A stretch of 64,000 nucleotides of DNA from Heterobilharzia americana (GCA_944470555.2 OX104127.1:57320140-57384139); one strand, 5' to 3'. Counted from the stretch's first letter, positions 1-9,821 are shown. The notes: a model not told the origin generated them from the sequence alone. Numbers and translations are program-made.

Positions 1-775
1 GGATGTTGTTCACACTCTATGCTGAGTGCAGTGCAGTGTAGTGCAGTGCATTGCATTGCATAGCAGTAGTTCTGCACACTGATTACTTCAGATTAATGAA
101 GGAAAGCCTGTCTTGGTGTCTTTCCAATGCCGGCTGCATTGACATCGTCATCTGTGCCTGTGCTGATGCCTGTAGTTGATACGATGCTGCTTAGATAGGT
201 AGGTAGGTATGTGAAAGATACTACTTCCTCTAGATTTCTCCCCTCATGATGATTTATGATTGGTGCTTGTTGTTGTTGCTGCTGCTGCTGCTGCTGCTGG
301 TTAGGTAACTCTATCACCTCTGTCTTCTCCGCGCTCACCTGATGGAGGTCACGTCTTCCTTCGATGTCTGCCTCTCCCGCCAACTTGTTAGTTTTCGCCT
401 GTAGATCTCCAAGTTTGTGCGACAAGACATTAGACATAAATCATCATCGGTGAAATCCAAATGTTCTTCTGGGGTATTTTCATCTATCCAGCCAGCGTAT
501 GGTCATCTTCTCACAACTCCTCACCGTTGTCTGTTACATGGTCCAGTTTAGTCTAGTTGACCACAATCAGGAAGATGATGAGTGATAGCAGACAGCAACC
601 TTTTCTTACTCCTTTTTGCCTTCGCTTCACTTCGAAGGCATCACTGAGCTGAGTTTTCAATTATGAATCACTTAACAAGTAGCATCCTCATATAGATGTT
701 GAATGAAGTTGATACAGGATTGTGGCACTAAAACCGTAGTGTTGAAGCAGCTGCCCGCCAAATCACTTCTCGTTC
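1..775 (-). mobile_element. RTE-type LINE relic, RT palm to thumb
   Basis: Minus-strand remains of the reverse transcriptase of an RTE-like non-LTR element. Reading down from about 775, the residual text covers the region before the catalytic FADD-like box (around 440-470), then LSHKLGDLQAKTNKL and a decayed FTYLGSIVSTT stretch, and runs off the window at base 1 at the segment equivalent to the IRIFNTNV region of the family. Several frames are needed, so it is dead. It contains a glutamine-codon expansion (267-300). The 5' part of the element is missing. Family assignment comes from matching many other copies in this window that end in ALCSIRNPRDK-stop. Confidence 0.8.
267..300 (-). repeat. 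CAG/CAA trinucleotide run inside an RTE relic
   Basis: About eleven consecutive Gln codons on the minus strand (TTG and CTG triplets on plus). The run sits where other copies here have only two to four Gln codons (NQQQQ near 11530), so it is an expansion within the retrotransposon ORF. Confidence 0.85.
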
Positions 776-1280
776 CCTTTTTAATTACTAGTTAAGAAAA
801 TTAAATAAACGATGAAAACGAAGCGCTATGTATCGTGAATCACTCTGAAAAACAGAATGAATGAGGTTACGTCATAAAAGAACTAAAACCTAATCAGAAT
901 TATTGTAGAGATCAGTTATAACTTGAGTAAATTAACTATCCTGTTTAAGGAAAAATTGCTCATACTCACCAGTAACTGTGTTTACATCATCATCATCATG
1001 ATCATAATCACCATCATTTTTACTAGTTGGAAGATCACTACTTGTCTGCTTGTTAACGTGTAAGATACTCCTTGAATCGCTGTGGAGATGTGTCTACACA
1101 AAGGAAATAGTTAGAGAAATCAGTAGGCGAGACAGATTAAAAACACAAACTTTTACAAAAATTTTCGTTACTACAAATAATTGTGATAAAACTAGCCACC
1201 TTTTTGAAATATACTGCACAATAAAGGTTAAGCAGTTAAATTGGGAATATGCTGAGTCATTGAAGTGATTCAGTTCTCGG
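776..1280. other. No gene recognised
   Basis: AT-rich sequence with a short ATC repeat near 987-1003. Small overlapping open frames on both strands here look random. Confidence 0.5.
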
Positions 1281-1282
1281 GG

Positions 1283-1720
1283 GTGTTTGAATTTGGAGGT
1301 ACGTTTGTGGTATTCATCATGAGTTGATATCAGTTGGTAAACCACAAAAGTTCTGGTAGTATGTGACTTCTTAGCAGTGCACACCATTGATCCTGTTGAA
1401 GCCAGTACGTTCCCATTGAGCCACCGGACGTAATGACTGTCTCATTCTCGCGCATTGTCACTGCTTCTCCAAATGATGTCAGAAAACTAATGTTGAATAC
1501 CAACTAGAAATCCTAACGAGAAGTCATGACTGTTGGAGTAAATCAAGTGGGATGTGATGACGGATACTCAGCTATGGTATCGGATGAGGGTCAAGCTAAC
1601 TCGCAAGTTGGCAGAAGTAAGGAAATGTGGACCATGGGATTCCGACCCATTCACTCAATGGTAACGTGATCAACAAAATACCTGTAAGTTCTCGGTCCAA
1701 CTCCTAGTGAGGTCGTGAGT
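1283..1720. repeat. Decayed H2-SINE head-to-head pair
   Basis: 1283-1420 reads on minus like the tail, hammerhead and tRNA-like head of the second hammerhead SINE family (H2). About 1610-1720 resembles the same family on plus (gactcaatggtaacg type A-box region). Both are heavily mutated and the ribozyme core is not intact. Confidence 0.45.
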
Positions 1721-1724
1721 AAGC

Positions 1725-2465
1725 TTAATCTACTGATAATAGGTGCTTGGAGGCATTCTAAAGGATGCCATCGATAAGGGTTCTTAGGAAATCATCGGTT
1801 AATACAAAGTTGTTACTACCATGAAACTAAGGTAGAAGCAGGTCAGACAGATAGACTTTCAGATAAGCTTAGCAATAAAATGGATGTTACAACGCGACTT
1901 TTTAAGCTGCTATAACTTTGCTTCAGATCGGAATGAACTTGTGGTTCAAAGGACAATAGATTTAGTCCAAATGTCATCTAGATAAAAGTGGATCATCCTG
2001 TTGACATAATACGACAATAAAGATTGAGTATAATGAAAATGCATAGAAGTACTTAAAGCATATTATGAACGGTAGTCAATTACATCAGTCTTAAATTCTA
2101 CTTGTAACCCTCAAGGAACTAAGGATAAAGATCATACTTCTTCATGTTCATATACCCAGTAGATATGATGAGTAGACACAAGATGTTTCTTCAATCGATG
2201 AATTTTTCGAGGATACTTGATTCGAAGGGTAGTACTCGTCATGGATCGACATTAGCTGATAAACCATGCATGGCAATCTGTGATGGAATCGATTAGTCAT
2301 TCCAAATTACTAATTCAATTACTGGCTAATGCTCATTAGCAATATACTTCTAGATGGATTTCTCGAAGTTTCAATAAGGGGCAACTAATAGCTTGCCAAT
2401 TGCATTGAATCATGGCTATGTTATATCCCAAATTGATAGCAATAGGGAAACTGGATTCTGACTGC
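1725..2465. other. No gene recognised
   Basis: Unique-looking AT-rich sequence. No domain, splice pattern or known repeat is evident. Confidence 0.45.
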
Positions 2466-2469
2466 ATGG

Positions 2470-2605
2470 TAAAGTATTTGCCAAGAGAGTTAATGGTCTT
2501 CGATTTGAACCCTGGCGGGGCTGTAGGTGCAAACCAATGGAAAGTCCTAAACCAAAACGAAATAGAGATGTCTAGTAATTCCACTTTTTCAGTGTTTCTC
2601 CAGGT
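2470..2605 (+). repeat. Degenerate H2-SINE fragment
   Basis: Contains a B-box-like gatttgaaccctggcg followed by ggggctgtaggtgcaaacc and a decayed tail. The order matches intact H2 copies (tRNA-like head, then the gggtgcgcactg helix strand). The hammerhead core is lost. Confidence 0.4.
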
Positions 2606-2839
2606 GATGTTAGTCAGTGGTTAACACAACCTAGAAAATGTTTACGTTATTACAAGTATGATCTTCATAATGAAGATTTAATTCGTAAGAAATCCTGCAT
2701 TGAAAATCCTAATTTCTAACCATATTATTACGCAATATAACCTCCACCCTCTCTCTCCCATAAACAACAAGAAAATAAAGTATGTTGATATGTTTTCCAA
2801 CTGTATGCTAACAAGGAATAACGTAGAAACTATGCTCAT

Positions 2840-3040
2840 CGCTATGATGTTTCGGTGGCCTAATAAATAAGGTTCTGGTGTTTGAAGTGACCGTTCCGGA
2901 GTCCGAGTCCTAACGGGAAAAACATCGCTCACTGAGGTGCAGGTACATCCAGCTGACGAGTTCGAAATAGGACGAAATGCACATCCTGGATTCTAGTGCT
3001 AGCCGTTATCCATCAATCATGTGGTGGTTCATCTGTAATG
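2840..3040 (+). repeat. Sm-alpha-like hammerhead SINE
   Basis: tRNA-like head with a B-box-like segment (ggagtccgagtccta, about 2895-2910). It is followed by the conserved link ggtgcaggtacatccag, a hammerhead (2947-2991) and the tail ending near gccgttatccatcaatcat. This is the same layout as the Schistosoma Sm-alpha repeats, which are known to carry active hammerheads. It is the copy with the best-preserved ribozyme in the window. Confidence 0.85.
2947..2991 (+). ncRNA. Hammerhead ribozyme (type I), core intact
   Basis: Helix I is atccag (2947-2952) with ctggat (2986-2991), six Watson-Crick pairs. The core CTGACGA (2953-2959; position 7 may be any base) is followed by helix II, closed by G2960-C2973 and including one G-U pair. 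The second core strand GAA (2974-2976) follows. Stem III is only A2977-T2984 and T2978-A2983 with a four-base loop. The base before the predicted cleavage is C2985, in an ATC triplet. All invariant core bases are present. Self-cleavage is inferred, not shown. Confidence 0.8.
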
Positions 3041-3284
3041 ACCTGATAAAATCCTATGAAATTTTCACGTCAGTCACTATTCTTAACTGAAAACTATCCC
3101 ATAGAAAACAGCTGTATTTCAATAACTCCACGAGTATCATTATTAAAAACTGGTGTAATAATTGGTACTTTAAAACACCTAATTTCATTACAATCTATAT
3201 TTAGTTGGTTGAAAACGTTTGGCAGGAAGCTGTGCACGCAAGCTTCGTGCTTCTAGAGATATATGTTTGAATTTTTGAGGGAGT

Positions 3285-3490
3285 AGTGGAGATTTGGAGA
3301 TATTTCAAGTTGTTATTCATCGTAGACTGACATCAGTTAGAGGAACAAAGGAAACTTGGGAGCACTGGACAGCTGTTTCGTCCAACTAGTATGGGACTCC
3401 TCAACAGTGTGCACATATGACCCCGTCAGGGATCGAACCGGTGACCTTCAGGTTCCACGGCCAGCACGTTACGATTGAGCTAGCCACTGG
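3285..3490 (-). repeat. H2-SINE, left half of head-to-head dimer
   Basis: Minus-strand copy of the second SINE family. The tail (ttattcatcgtagactgac) is followed inward by the hammerhead strand, the ggtcacc/ggttcgat-type B box and the A-box region near 3470-3490. In the ribozyme the first core base is T instead of C (ttgaggag), which should abolish cleavage. Confidence 0.75.
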
Positions 3491-3545
3491 GTCAGCTATA
3501 TTTCCAACTCCTGTTAGCTCACGATATAGCGCAACCGCCACCACC
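3491..3545. repeat. Conserved spacer of H2 dimer
   Basis: Contains atttccaactcctgttagc and a gatatagcgcaaccg segment. The same text, in one or the other orientation, lies between the two halves of the pairs near 36050-36110, 37900-37960 and 39165-39205. Confidence 0.6.
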
Positions 3546-3690
3546 ACGGAGCCTGAAGTTCGCAGGTTCGATTCCTGGCGGTGTTGTGGGTGCGCACTTC
3601 TGAGGAGTCCCATACTGGGACGAAACAGCTGTCCAATGCTCCCAGATTTCCTTTGTTCGACCAACTGATGTCAGTCTACGATGAATAACA
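3546..3690 (+). repeat. H2-SINE, right half of head-to-head dimer
   Basis: Plus-strand copy that begins inside the tRNA-like head (cgcaggttcgattcctgg at 3561-3578) and continues through the hammerhead to the gatgtcagtctacgatg tail. The A-box part is missing, lost at the spacer junction. Confidence 0.75.
3594..3640 (+). ncRNA. Hammerhead ribozyme core in H2-SINE
   Basis: Core CTGAGGA (3600-3606), helix II of six pairs (G3607-C3621 plus tccca/tggga with a three-base loop), then GAA (3622-3624). Stem III is A3625-T3632 and C3626-G3631 around a four-base loop. C3633 sits in a GTC triplet. In this copy helix I (gcactt against caatgc) has two mismatches. Other copies give a perfect gcactg/cagtgc helix. 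The fold is a clear type I hammerhead. Activity of this copy is uncertain. Confidence 0.7.
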
Positions 3691-3765
3691 AAGTATGTTT
3701 GAGTTTAACAGTCAGAGCAGAAACTTAGTGTTTTAAAATGATTTGAAAATAAATATATGAGCAAC

Positions 3766-4260
3766 TCTGAAGATCATTCTAACAATTACGAATGTAACCA
3801 ATCCCAGTTGAAATACTGAAACCTGATTGGTTATTTCAACAATTTTCAAGGTGACCTTTGGATTCACCCATTCATTTGCGGAAACAGGAGGTCACTCACT
3901 TTGTGAATAAAGCATCATTAATGGGTAATTTTTCTATCACATTACAATGACCTCACAACTATCACCTCATTCAAATTGATGTCCTATTACCACCCACTTT
4001 CATGATGTAGATTACTAAAAAATAATACTCATATGTCTTGAACCAGAGTCCATTTTTAACTCATGATACTGTTGGCCTTCTGAGTCACTCAAATGTCAAA
4101 GTGACTGTAAAGGTCATTCTTCTAAATACTGAAACAACCGATCAAATTTCGGTATTTTGGCTAGAAAGTTAGTTTTTCATAAAATAAAAAGATTGGATTG
4201 GTTATTTCAACACTGGTTAGGGTGACCTTTTACGTCACTCAAATTTCACCTCTAATTACT
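3766..4260 (+). repeat. Two direct copies of a diverged repeat
   Basis: Copy 1 (about 3766-3870) and copy 2 (about 4108-4260) share a start like gatcattctaacaattac / ggtcattcttctaaatac. They also share ggttatttcaaca followed by ggtgacctt and a tcac segment. A third direct copy lies at about 5038-5190. I do not recognise the family. Confidence 0.5.
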
Positions 4261-4610
4261 GGGACACTGTTGGTAGTATGCGAAAAAATTCTTTAAAGTT
4301 GATCATAACACTGAAATTAAAGTAGATTTCACGCTTCCTACGAGTCATAATGGTACAAAAAGAAGGTATTTTCTCAGGCTTCTAATTCACTATTTGTTTT
4401 CGTGTAAGTTTTTACAGGGCGGTTAGTTGGACGACATTACAATGAATTATAAAGTGTAACAGAGCCCAGTCCAAGTTTATGTACCGACTAAGAGCTGTGC
4501 TAATACCGTTAGGGTATATGATTCCAACCCAGGTGGAGAAATGGACACAAGACTCATTGTTTACTATCTGAGTGCTTAGACCAATCTAAAATGTTCTGTA
4601 TTAATCATGG
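4261..4610. other. No gene recognised
   Basis: AT-rich. A weak tRNA-like trace sits near 4480-4540. Nothing coding is seen. Confidence 0.4.
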
Positions 4611-4614
4611 AATG

Positions 4615-4720
4615 ACATCAACAGGAGATGTTTCGAAAACCCGGGAGAACTGGACAGCCGTTTCGTCCAGGTATGCGACACTTCAGCAGTGCGCACCCAC
4701 GATCCGGATAAGAATCGATT
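4615..4720 (-). repeat. Partial H2-SINE with broken hammerhead
   Basis: On minus: gtgggtgcgcactg, then ctgaagtg (the conserved A after the GAG-equivalent is T), then ggacgaaacggctgtccag. The flanking head is missing. The core change should inactivate it. Confidence 0.6.
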
Positions 4721-4759
4721 ACTACTACCTCAAACCTGAAATCCCTATTCGCCTCAAAG

Positions 4760-4875
<116 letters not shown>

Positions 4876-5037
4876 CTATTTGAAACAGACATTTTGATAC
4901 CCTAACTTTACGACGTGGTGATCTCTAACGTAAAGAGCTTTTGGTAAGTTGACGAAATGTACTACTGATGTCTTCAAGGTACACTAATGATTCGTTTGTT
5001 TTCGAACCCTAGAAACAATCATCCAATGCTGAACTAT

Positions 5038-5190
5038 TTTGAAGGTCATCCTATCAATGGCTGAAATAGACAATTATAAACTAGTTCATTTTAGATGAAA
5101 AGGCAAATTTTCTTGAAATCAAGAATTCTAATTGATGACTTCAGTTATTGTTAAGGTGACCCTAGAGTCACTTTCAAAGTTTTGATGACA
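5038..5190 (+). repeat. Third copy of diverged direct repeat
   Basis: Starts gaaggtcatcctatc, ends around ttaaggtgaccctagagtc. It has the same internal order as the copies at 3766 and 4108. Confidence 0.45.
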
Positions 5191-5745
5191 CTAAGCTGAC
5201 TTATGTTACGAGTAGATATATATGTAGATATCCTTTAATTATTAATTCATGTGATTAAGTGGTATGATTTATTAGAATGACACGAGACTATTCAAATGAC
5301 TACAAAGTGTATACTGTCATTTCTAAATTGATGAGTGTTAAGGCATCAGCTGTTCAGTATGAAATCAATGATTGCTAAGGGGCCCTTGACAGAAATGTAT
5401 CAATGTCCTTGATCATATAATTACATAACTATCAGATATGATGACTGCTTGAGTCAGTACATGTATAGAATGATTGTGATAAAGTTAATAAAGTTGGTGA
5501 AATCATTTAGATCAACAAAATTACTCTATGAAAGAAACAGAGACAAGTTGTTGGCTTGGGTTTCATCAGTGTGTATTTAAAAGTCCACTTGCTTTTATGG
5601 GGCTGAGTACTTTGGTTGTACCACGTGCTTCCTTGAAAGACGTATAGGTGAATATTACCTGACCTGTTGTTATGATACTTGTAATCTCCTGCTCCCATAC
5701 AGAACTGAATTGCTAGACCTCTGCTGTAGGCAGATGGGCTCCTAT
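5191..5745. other. No gene recognised
   Basis: AT-rich non-coding sequence. The open frame on minus at 5507-5698 has no recognisable features. Confidence 0.4.
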
Positions 5746-5749
5746 TTGA

Positions 5750-6100
5750 AAGCGTTGGTACTGATGGATATTCATGATGTTATATTGATTTTGGTGACTA
5801 GCAGAGAAATTCACAACCCGCATTTCGTCCTGTTTGGGACTCGTCGACTGGATGTGCCTGCACCACAGTGCGGAGTGATGTTGTCCCCACCAAGGCTCAG
5901 ACCCCCCAAGGGTAGGCTCAGAAATAAGAACTAAAGCACTCCTTTCTATTCCATCAGTGTACGTGTTCTTGACACTTACAGTTAAGGTGGTAGATATGCT
6001 CTTCGCTACCCACAACCCCCAGGAGTCCAACCCAGGACCTTTAGGTTGGGCGGTCAGCACGTTATCAGAACTAAACAGGCTAGCATGACCTATATGTAAT
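5750..6100 (-). repeat. Sm-alpha-like SINE with extra tRNA-like head
   Basis: 5770-5900 on minus matches the Sm-alpha tail, hammerhead and link (ggtgcaggcacatccag). The first two core bases are swapped (tcgacgag instead of ctgacgag), so the ribozyme is dead. About 6020-6090 holds a second tRNA-like head (cctaaaggtcctgggttgga) in the same orientation, perhaps from an H2 copy. Confidence 0.6.
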
Positions 6101-6269
6101 ATCGTCTTTGAGTAAATGTCCTTATGTTCGATTTCGTTGACTCCATTGGTCATGACTTCTCATGAGAACTTGGGGAATAACCTCAAAGGCTAGTCACACC
6201 AGCCGTGTTACTAGTTGATCTTGTCGAAAAATTTTTCTTAGCATGATAAAAGGATTCTAATTGGTGATG

Positions 6270-6600
6270 GCTGGAAGTGGAATCCATTATGGACATTTCG
6301 TCCTGTCTAGGACTCATCAGCTGGACGTGTCTGGAACCCAATTGGAGGTACTGATCCTATTGAGACTCTAACTTCTAACCTCTCGCTTCATACACCAAAG
6401 CGTTATCCACTCGGTCAATGAGATATGAGAATCACCTTTTGTACGATGAGTATCACCTATTATTTATTAATACTTGCAGTTTCCCTCTGGTATTGTAAAT
6501 CAAAATGATCGACCTCTATTGACACATGGGCTAGTATGTGGGTGCTTTGACAGTGAGCGAATTACGTATCCAGGAATCAATGCCAGCTATCATCTAGCAA
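6270..6600 (-). repeat. Sm-alpha-like SINE with intact hammerhead core
   Basis: Minus-strand copy. The ribozyme lies at about 6290-6340: gtccag, core CTGATGAG, helix II tcctagacagga, C, GAAA, stem III AT/AT with a gtcc loop, then an ATA cleavage triplet. Helix I has one mismatch next to the site. The segment from 6470 to 6560 (acctctattgacacatggg) is the Sm-alpha 3' part on the far side, so the copy belongs to a multimer or dimer. Confidence 0.7.
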
Positions 6601-6639
6601 ACTCATCACCTATCATCCAAATCAACATAGCACCAAGCA

Positions 6640-7500
6640 TTACTACGTAACGCTCTGAGTTGCCACGGTTCATGTCAGTACATCAAGTAAAAAGGCAATG
6701 AAGTGGAAGATGAAGAAAAGAAAATTCAATCGAAAGAAGTATAAAGTACTCAAAGAGAGGAAGTATGAGAAAATGGTGAGATTCGGTACAACCTCATGAA
6801 GATGAAGATAATGTGTATAATGTGTATATATCTGCACAGTCAGTCTCCAACCACTTGTTCCTCTTGTTCCCCACCCCACCGACCCCAACCACCTAGTCTG
6901 CATCGCCTCGCATGGCTCAAACCAACAGTCAAACACTTCATACATTCATCCCATGCTTTATTCTGCTCCCCTTCTCGAGCCTTTCTCTAGCCTGAACCTA
7001 CTTCGGCTAACATTGTGTAAGGAGGTAGACGGTGACTAGGCATACAAAATACATATCCCAACCAGCCATCTCAGTCGATGAAGCTTCACAACCGTGTCAA
7101 CTGACTCACCTCTACTTTTACCTATTCACCCTAAAACTCTACATCTGAGATTGATTTCTGGGTTACTCACGTGGTGACGCCACGGAATACGACCTGTACT
7201 TCACTACGAAGACGACGGTTGGTCAAACACCTGAAACCTTCTCGTGTCTTCCACCTTCAATGGCCATGTTTCATGGCCATAGAGTTTAACAGAGTGGACT
7301 GGTGTGCAGTACACGCCACACTTAATAGACAATCGTATACCACGGTGGCGCTATAGGTGACGTAAGTTGGCAAAGGTCTGTCGGGCCTTTTGTATTCGTG
7401 CAGAACCATCAGGGTAGGGCTGATCCCACTTATTAGGTGGATTGAGTGATTGACACACTCAACCACTACACTCTCTAGTAGCAGCCAAGGCACCGTTGAA
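6640..7500 (-). mobile_element. LINE-B relic, C-terminal RT region and 3' UTR
   Basis: Minus-strand 3' end of a non-LTR retrotransposon whose ORF tail reads (in copies here) RVEDMRRLQVFDHRC, LHRLRWLGHVLRM, GWKKARGGQTKTWHQCMKSL, then GDMAENRCQWR and a 3' UTR with CATTACTGCGTAACG-type sequence. This copy retains ...CMKYL..DCWFEPCEAMQTRWLG (around 6945-6890) and, to 7500, decayed DEISARIQKARL and RLSIKG regions. It is broken by frameshifts. I did not settle the clade (RTE or CR1). Confidence 0.75.
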
Positions 7501-7664
7501 GACCAATCCTAGAATAACGATATGCATTCGAGAAGAATCCTCGAAATGAATTACAAAAGAGATAAGCTCATACTATCCAGCTACACCTGTGGTCTTCGGG
7601 TTGTTCAAGTTAATGATAAATGGGAAGAATTATATGAAACTATTTCCAGTTGAAAGAAAGGCAA

Positions 7665-8000
7665 CCTACTGATGTATACCGCCTAACAGTGGAATCCAGA
7701 TTGACGTGAGTTTCGTCCGATTTCTGACTCATCACCTTGATGCATCTGCCCCCTAGTGAGACATGTTGTCTCCACAAGAATTTGAACTCCGAACCGATGG
7801 CTTCAAACTCTAGAAGGTCATCTGTTAGATCACTGATTCACGACAGCCACTTCTTATGGAAGGTGTGTAACTATAATGTTGTTGCTTGTATTATACCGTC
7901 GTAAATTGGACCAAACTGCTCGGTCTCTATTGGTATATGAGCTTCTGCACGGATGCCTCAATATTGCCTGTGTTTGATCTATATATTTGTGATAAGTAAT
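7665..8000 (-). repeat. Sm-alpha-like SINE, hammerhead inactivated
   Basis: Minus-strand unit: 3' part at 7890-7990 (ctctattggtatatgagc), head at 7800-7870, ribozyme at 7690-7740. The first core base is G instead of C (gtgatgag). It stands head-to-head with the unit at 8000-8285. Confidence 0.75.
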
Positions 8001-8285
8001 ACCAGCAACAACATTTTAATTACACTCACTGCACAAGAAGTGGCTATCGTGAGTCATTGGTCTAACAGATGACGATCTAGCAATCGGTCTCCATTTCAAA
8101 TTTTAGTAGTGACAACATGGCTCACTAGGGGGCAGGTACATCAAGCTGATGAGTCCGAAATAGAAGGAAACACTAAGCATTACCTACCATAAATATATAA
8201 CTAAAACACAGGCAATATCGAGGCATCCTCACGAGAGCCCATAAACCAACAGAGACTAGTCAATTCGGCGCAATCACTGACGGTG
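8000..8285 (+). repeat. Sm-alpha-like tandem unit 1
   Basis: Starts near gtaataccagcaacaacatt, then the tRNA-like head (gtggctatcgtgagtc), link, hammerhead region (8140-8170) and 3' part (ggcaatatcgaggcatcc). Helix II of the ribozyme is broken (tccgaaatagaag). The unit ends at the tgacggtgtaata junction, where an RTE copy has inserted. Confidence 0.75.
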
Positions 8286-8290
8286 TAATA
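8278..8290. repeat. Target-site duplication, left copy
   Basis: tgacggtgtaata here matches tgacggtataata at 8873-8885, on the other side of the RTE insertion. One mismatch in 13 bases. Confidence 0.7.
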
Positions 8291-8872
8291 ATAATTATTA
8301 TTATTGTATATTATTATTTGTCCCTTGGGTTCCTAATGGGACATGTCTCTATTTCACTCTGTTCTCTGCAATCTTTTTGACCTGGCGCCACAATAGCCCA
8401 GAAGCTCTCATTTTTTCTTCACATGATCTCCTCCATGTCACCCTCGGACTCCCAACTCGTCGTTTCCCATCTGGGTTCCACTCGAGTGCCTGGCCTGGCG
8501 CGTGATGTCCCTACATGGTCTTCTCAGTGCATGCCCAATCCATCTCCACTTCCTTCTGCATACTTGTTGTGTGACAGGTTCTTGGTTGGTTCGTTGCCGG
8601 GCCAGAGTCCCTTGTTGCTTATTCTTTGTGGCCATCTGATCTTCAGTATCGAGCCAGCGTAGGCATTTGTTGATGAATGTCTGTAGTTTTGTTGAAAATG
8701 CTTTTCGTGACACGCCAACTCTGAATGAACCATCACATAGAAGCACTGACTTGACTGGCATTGGTTTTGAAAATCCGTATGTTGTTCACGCTTTATACTG
8801 AGTGCAGAAGATCTCCACACTGGTTTCAGGCTAATGAACGTCTGTCTTGCTTTTCTGATCCTGGCTTTGACG
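8286..8872 (-). mobile_element. 5'-truncated RTE-type LINE insertion
   Basis: Minus-strand RTE 3' end. It starts near 8872 in the region equivalent to DDDVKARIGKARQ and shows STKLQTFINKCLRWL and RRKWRWIGHALRRPCRDITRQA. It ends at about 8325 with the SIRNPRDK-like end and a TAA/TTA tail (8289-8317). It has stops and frameshifts. The insertion lies at the unit junction of a tandem hammerhead repeat and is flanked by a 13-base duplication. Confidence 0.85.
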
Positions 8873-9200
8873 TGACGGTATAATACAAGCAATAATATTA
8901 AAACCCTACCCGTCACGCAAGAAGTGGCTATCGTGGCTGGGTAGTCTAGTGCATAATGCTCTGGCGTTTGAAGCAATACGTCCGGAGTTTGAATTCCAGT
9001 GGGAACAATACTTGCTAGGAAACAGGTACATTCAGCTTACGAGTTTCAAACAGGACGAAATGAGCATCCTAGATTCCACTGCTGACCACTATCCATCATT
9101 ACTAAATCTATTTAGAACATAGGTAATATCTAGGTATCCGCACAGAAGAGCAAATGTCAATAAAGACCGATCACTTTAGTTCACTCAACAACGAGATAAT
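8873..9200 (+). repeat. Sm-alpha-like tandem unit 2
   Basis: Full unit from tgacggtataatacaagcaa to the next gataatacaagcaac at about 9194, about 320 bases. It contains the tRNA-like head (gtagtctagtgcataatgc at 8942), ggagtttgaattccagtgg B-box region, hammerhead (9030-9075) and 3' part (tatccgcacagaagag). The third core base is T (cttacgag), so the ribozyme should be inactive. A partial third unit follows (about 9196-9214). Confidence 0.75.
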
Positions 9201-9228
9201 ACAAGCAACAATATTAAGGACAACTTAC

Positions 9229-9821
9229 TTCAATTTGATCATTTCCAGTGTTAACTGTTTGCTTTGAATCAACCCACTTATTCAACAAAGCAGACATTGT
9301 TTGTAAAGTTATGTGTTTGGATGGAATTTGATCAGAACAATGTCTTTTCTTTCCAGGAGATACATATTCACTTGAATTATCATAAATATCATTCACACAG
9401 TCCATATTTATTAAATTTGAAGGATAAGTTTCATCAGGAACTCGCCCTAATGTAATAGAATATGAGGTGACTGGATAAGTTGACTCTTTTGTCTGTTCAA
9501 AACAATAAGGTTTTTCTACTAAATGTTTTACAACTTTAGTAGAAGGATTTGGTTGACTACGTCTACGTATACGAGAACGTTGAGTATAAACTAGATTGTT
9601 GAAACGAACTTCTTGTTCACTTCTTGAAGAAGTATCAGAAAAGAATTCTGCAGCAACAGGTGGTGAATGTGAATGAATTGAGCGTACATGCTCTACTTTA
9701 TTTGAAACAGTAACCGCTGTAGCTTTACATTCACGTCGTGAACATCGCCAAAATACACGATCACCCATACCATCTCTTGATTTGGTAAATTTATATCCAT
9801 CAATTACTAGACTTCTTTCAC
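9229..9821 (-). CDS. FLYWCH zinc-finger protein, internal exon
   Basis: Coding exon of 593 bases on minus, between acceptor ttctttcag (AG at 9823-9822) and donor GTAAGT (9228-9223). It reads GERSLVIDGYKF...FWRCSRRECKA...IHSHSP, a FLYWCH-type zinc finger. The aromatic/glycine pattern is present, the zinc ligands are probably the two Cys of WRCSRREC, and the HSH pair supplies the His ligands. FLYWCH domains occur in DNA- or protein-binding regulators. The molecular role of this protein is unknown. After the finger comes a basic stretch (TQRSRIRRRSQP) and a polar, low-complexity tail. The exon begins with GT, completing the single G left by the exon at 19194-18888 (codon GGT), and ends in phase 0. 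No following exon was found to the left, so the gene continues out of the window. An apparent Met at 9840 is intron read-through. Confidence 0.82.
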
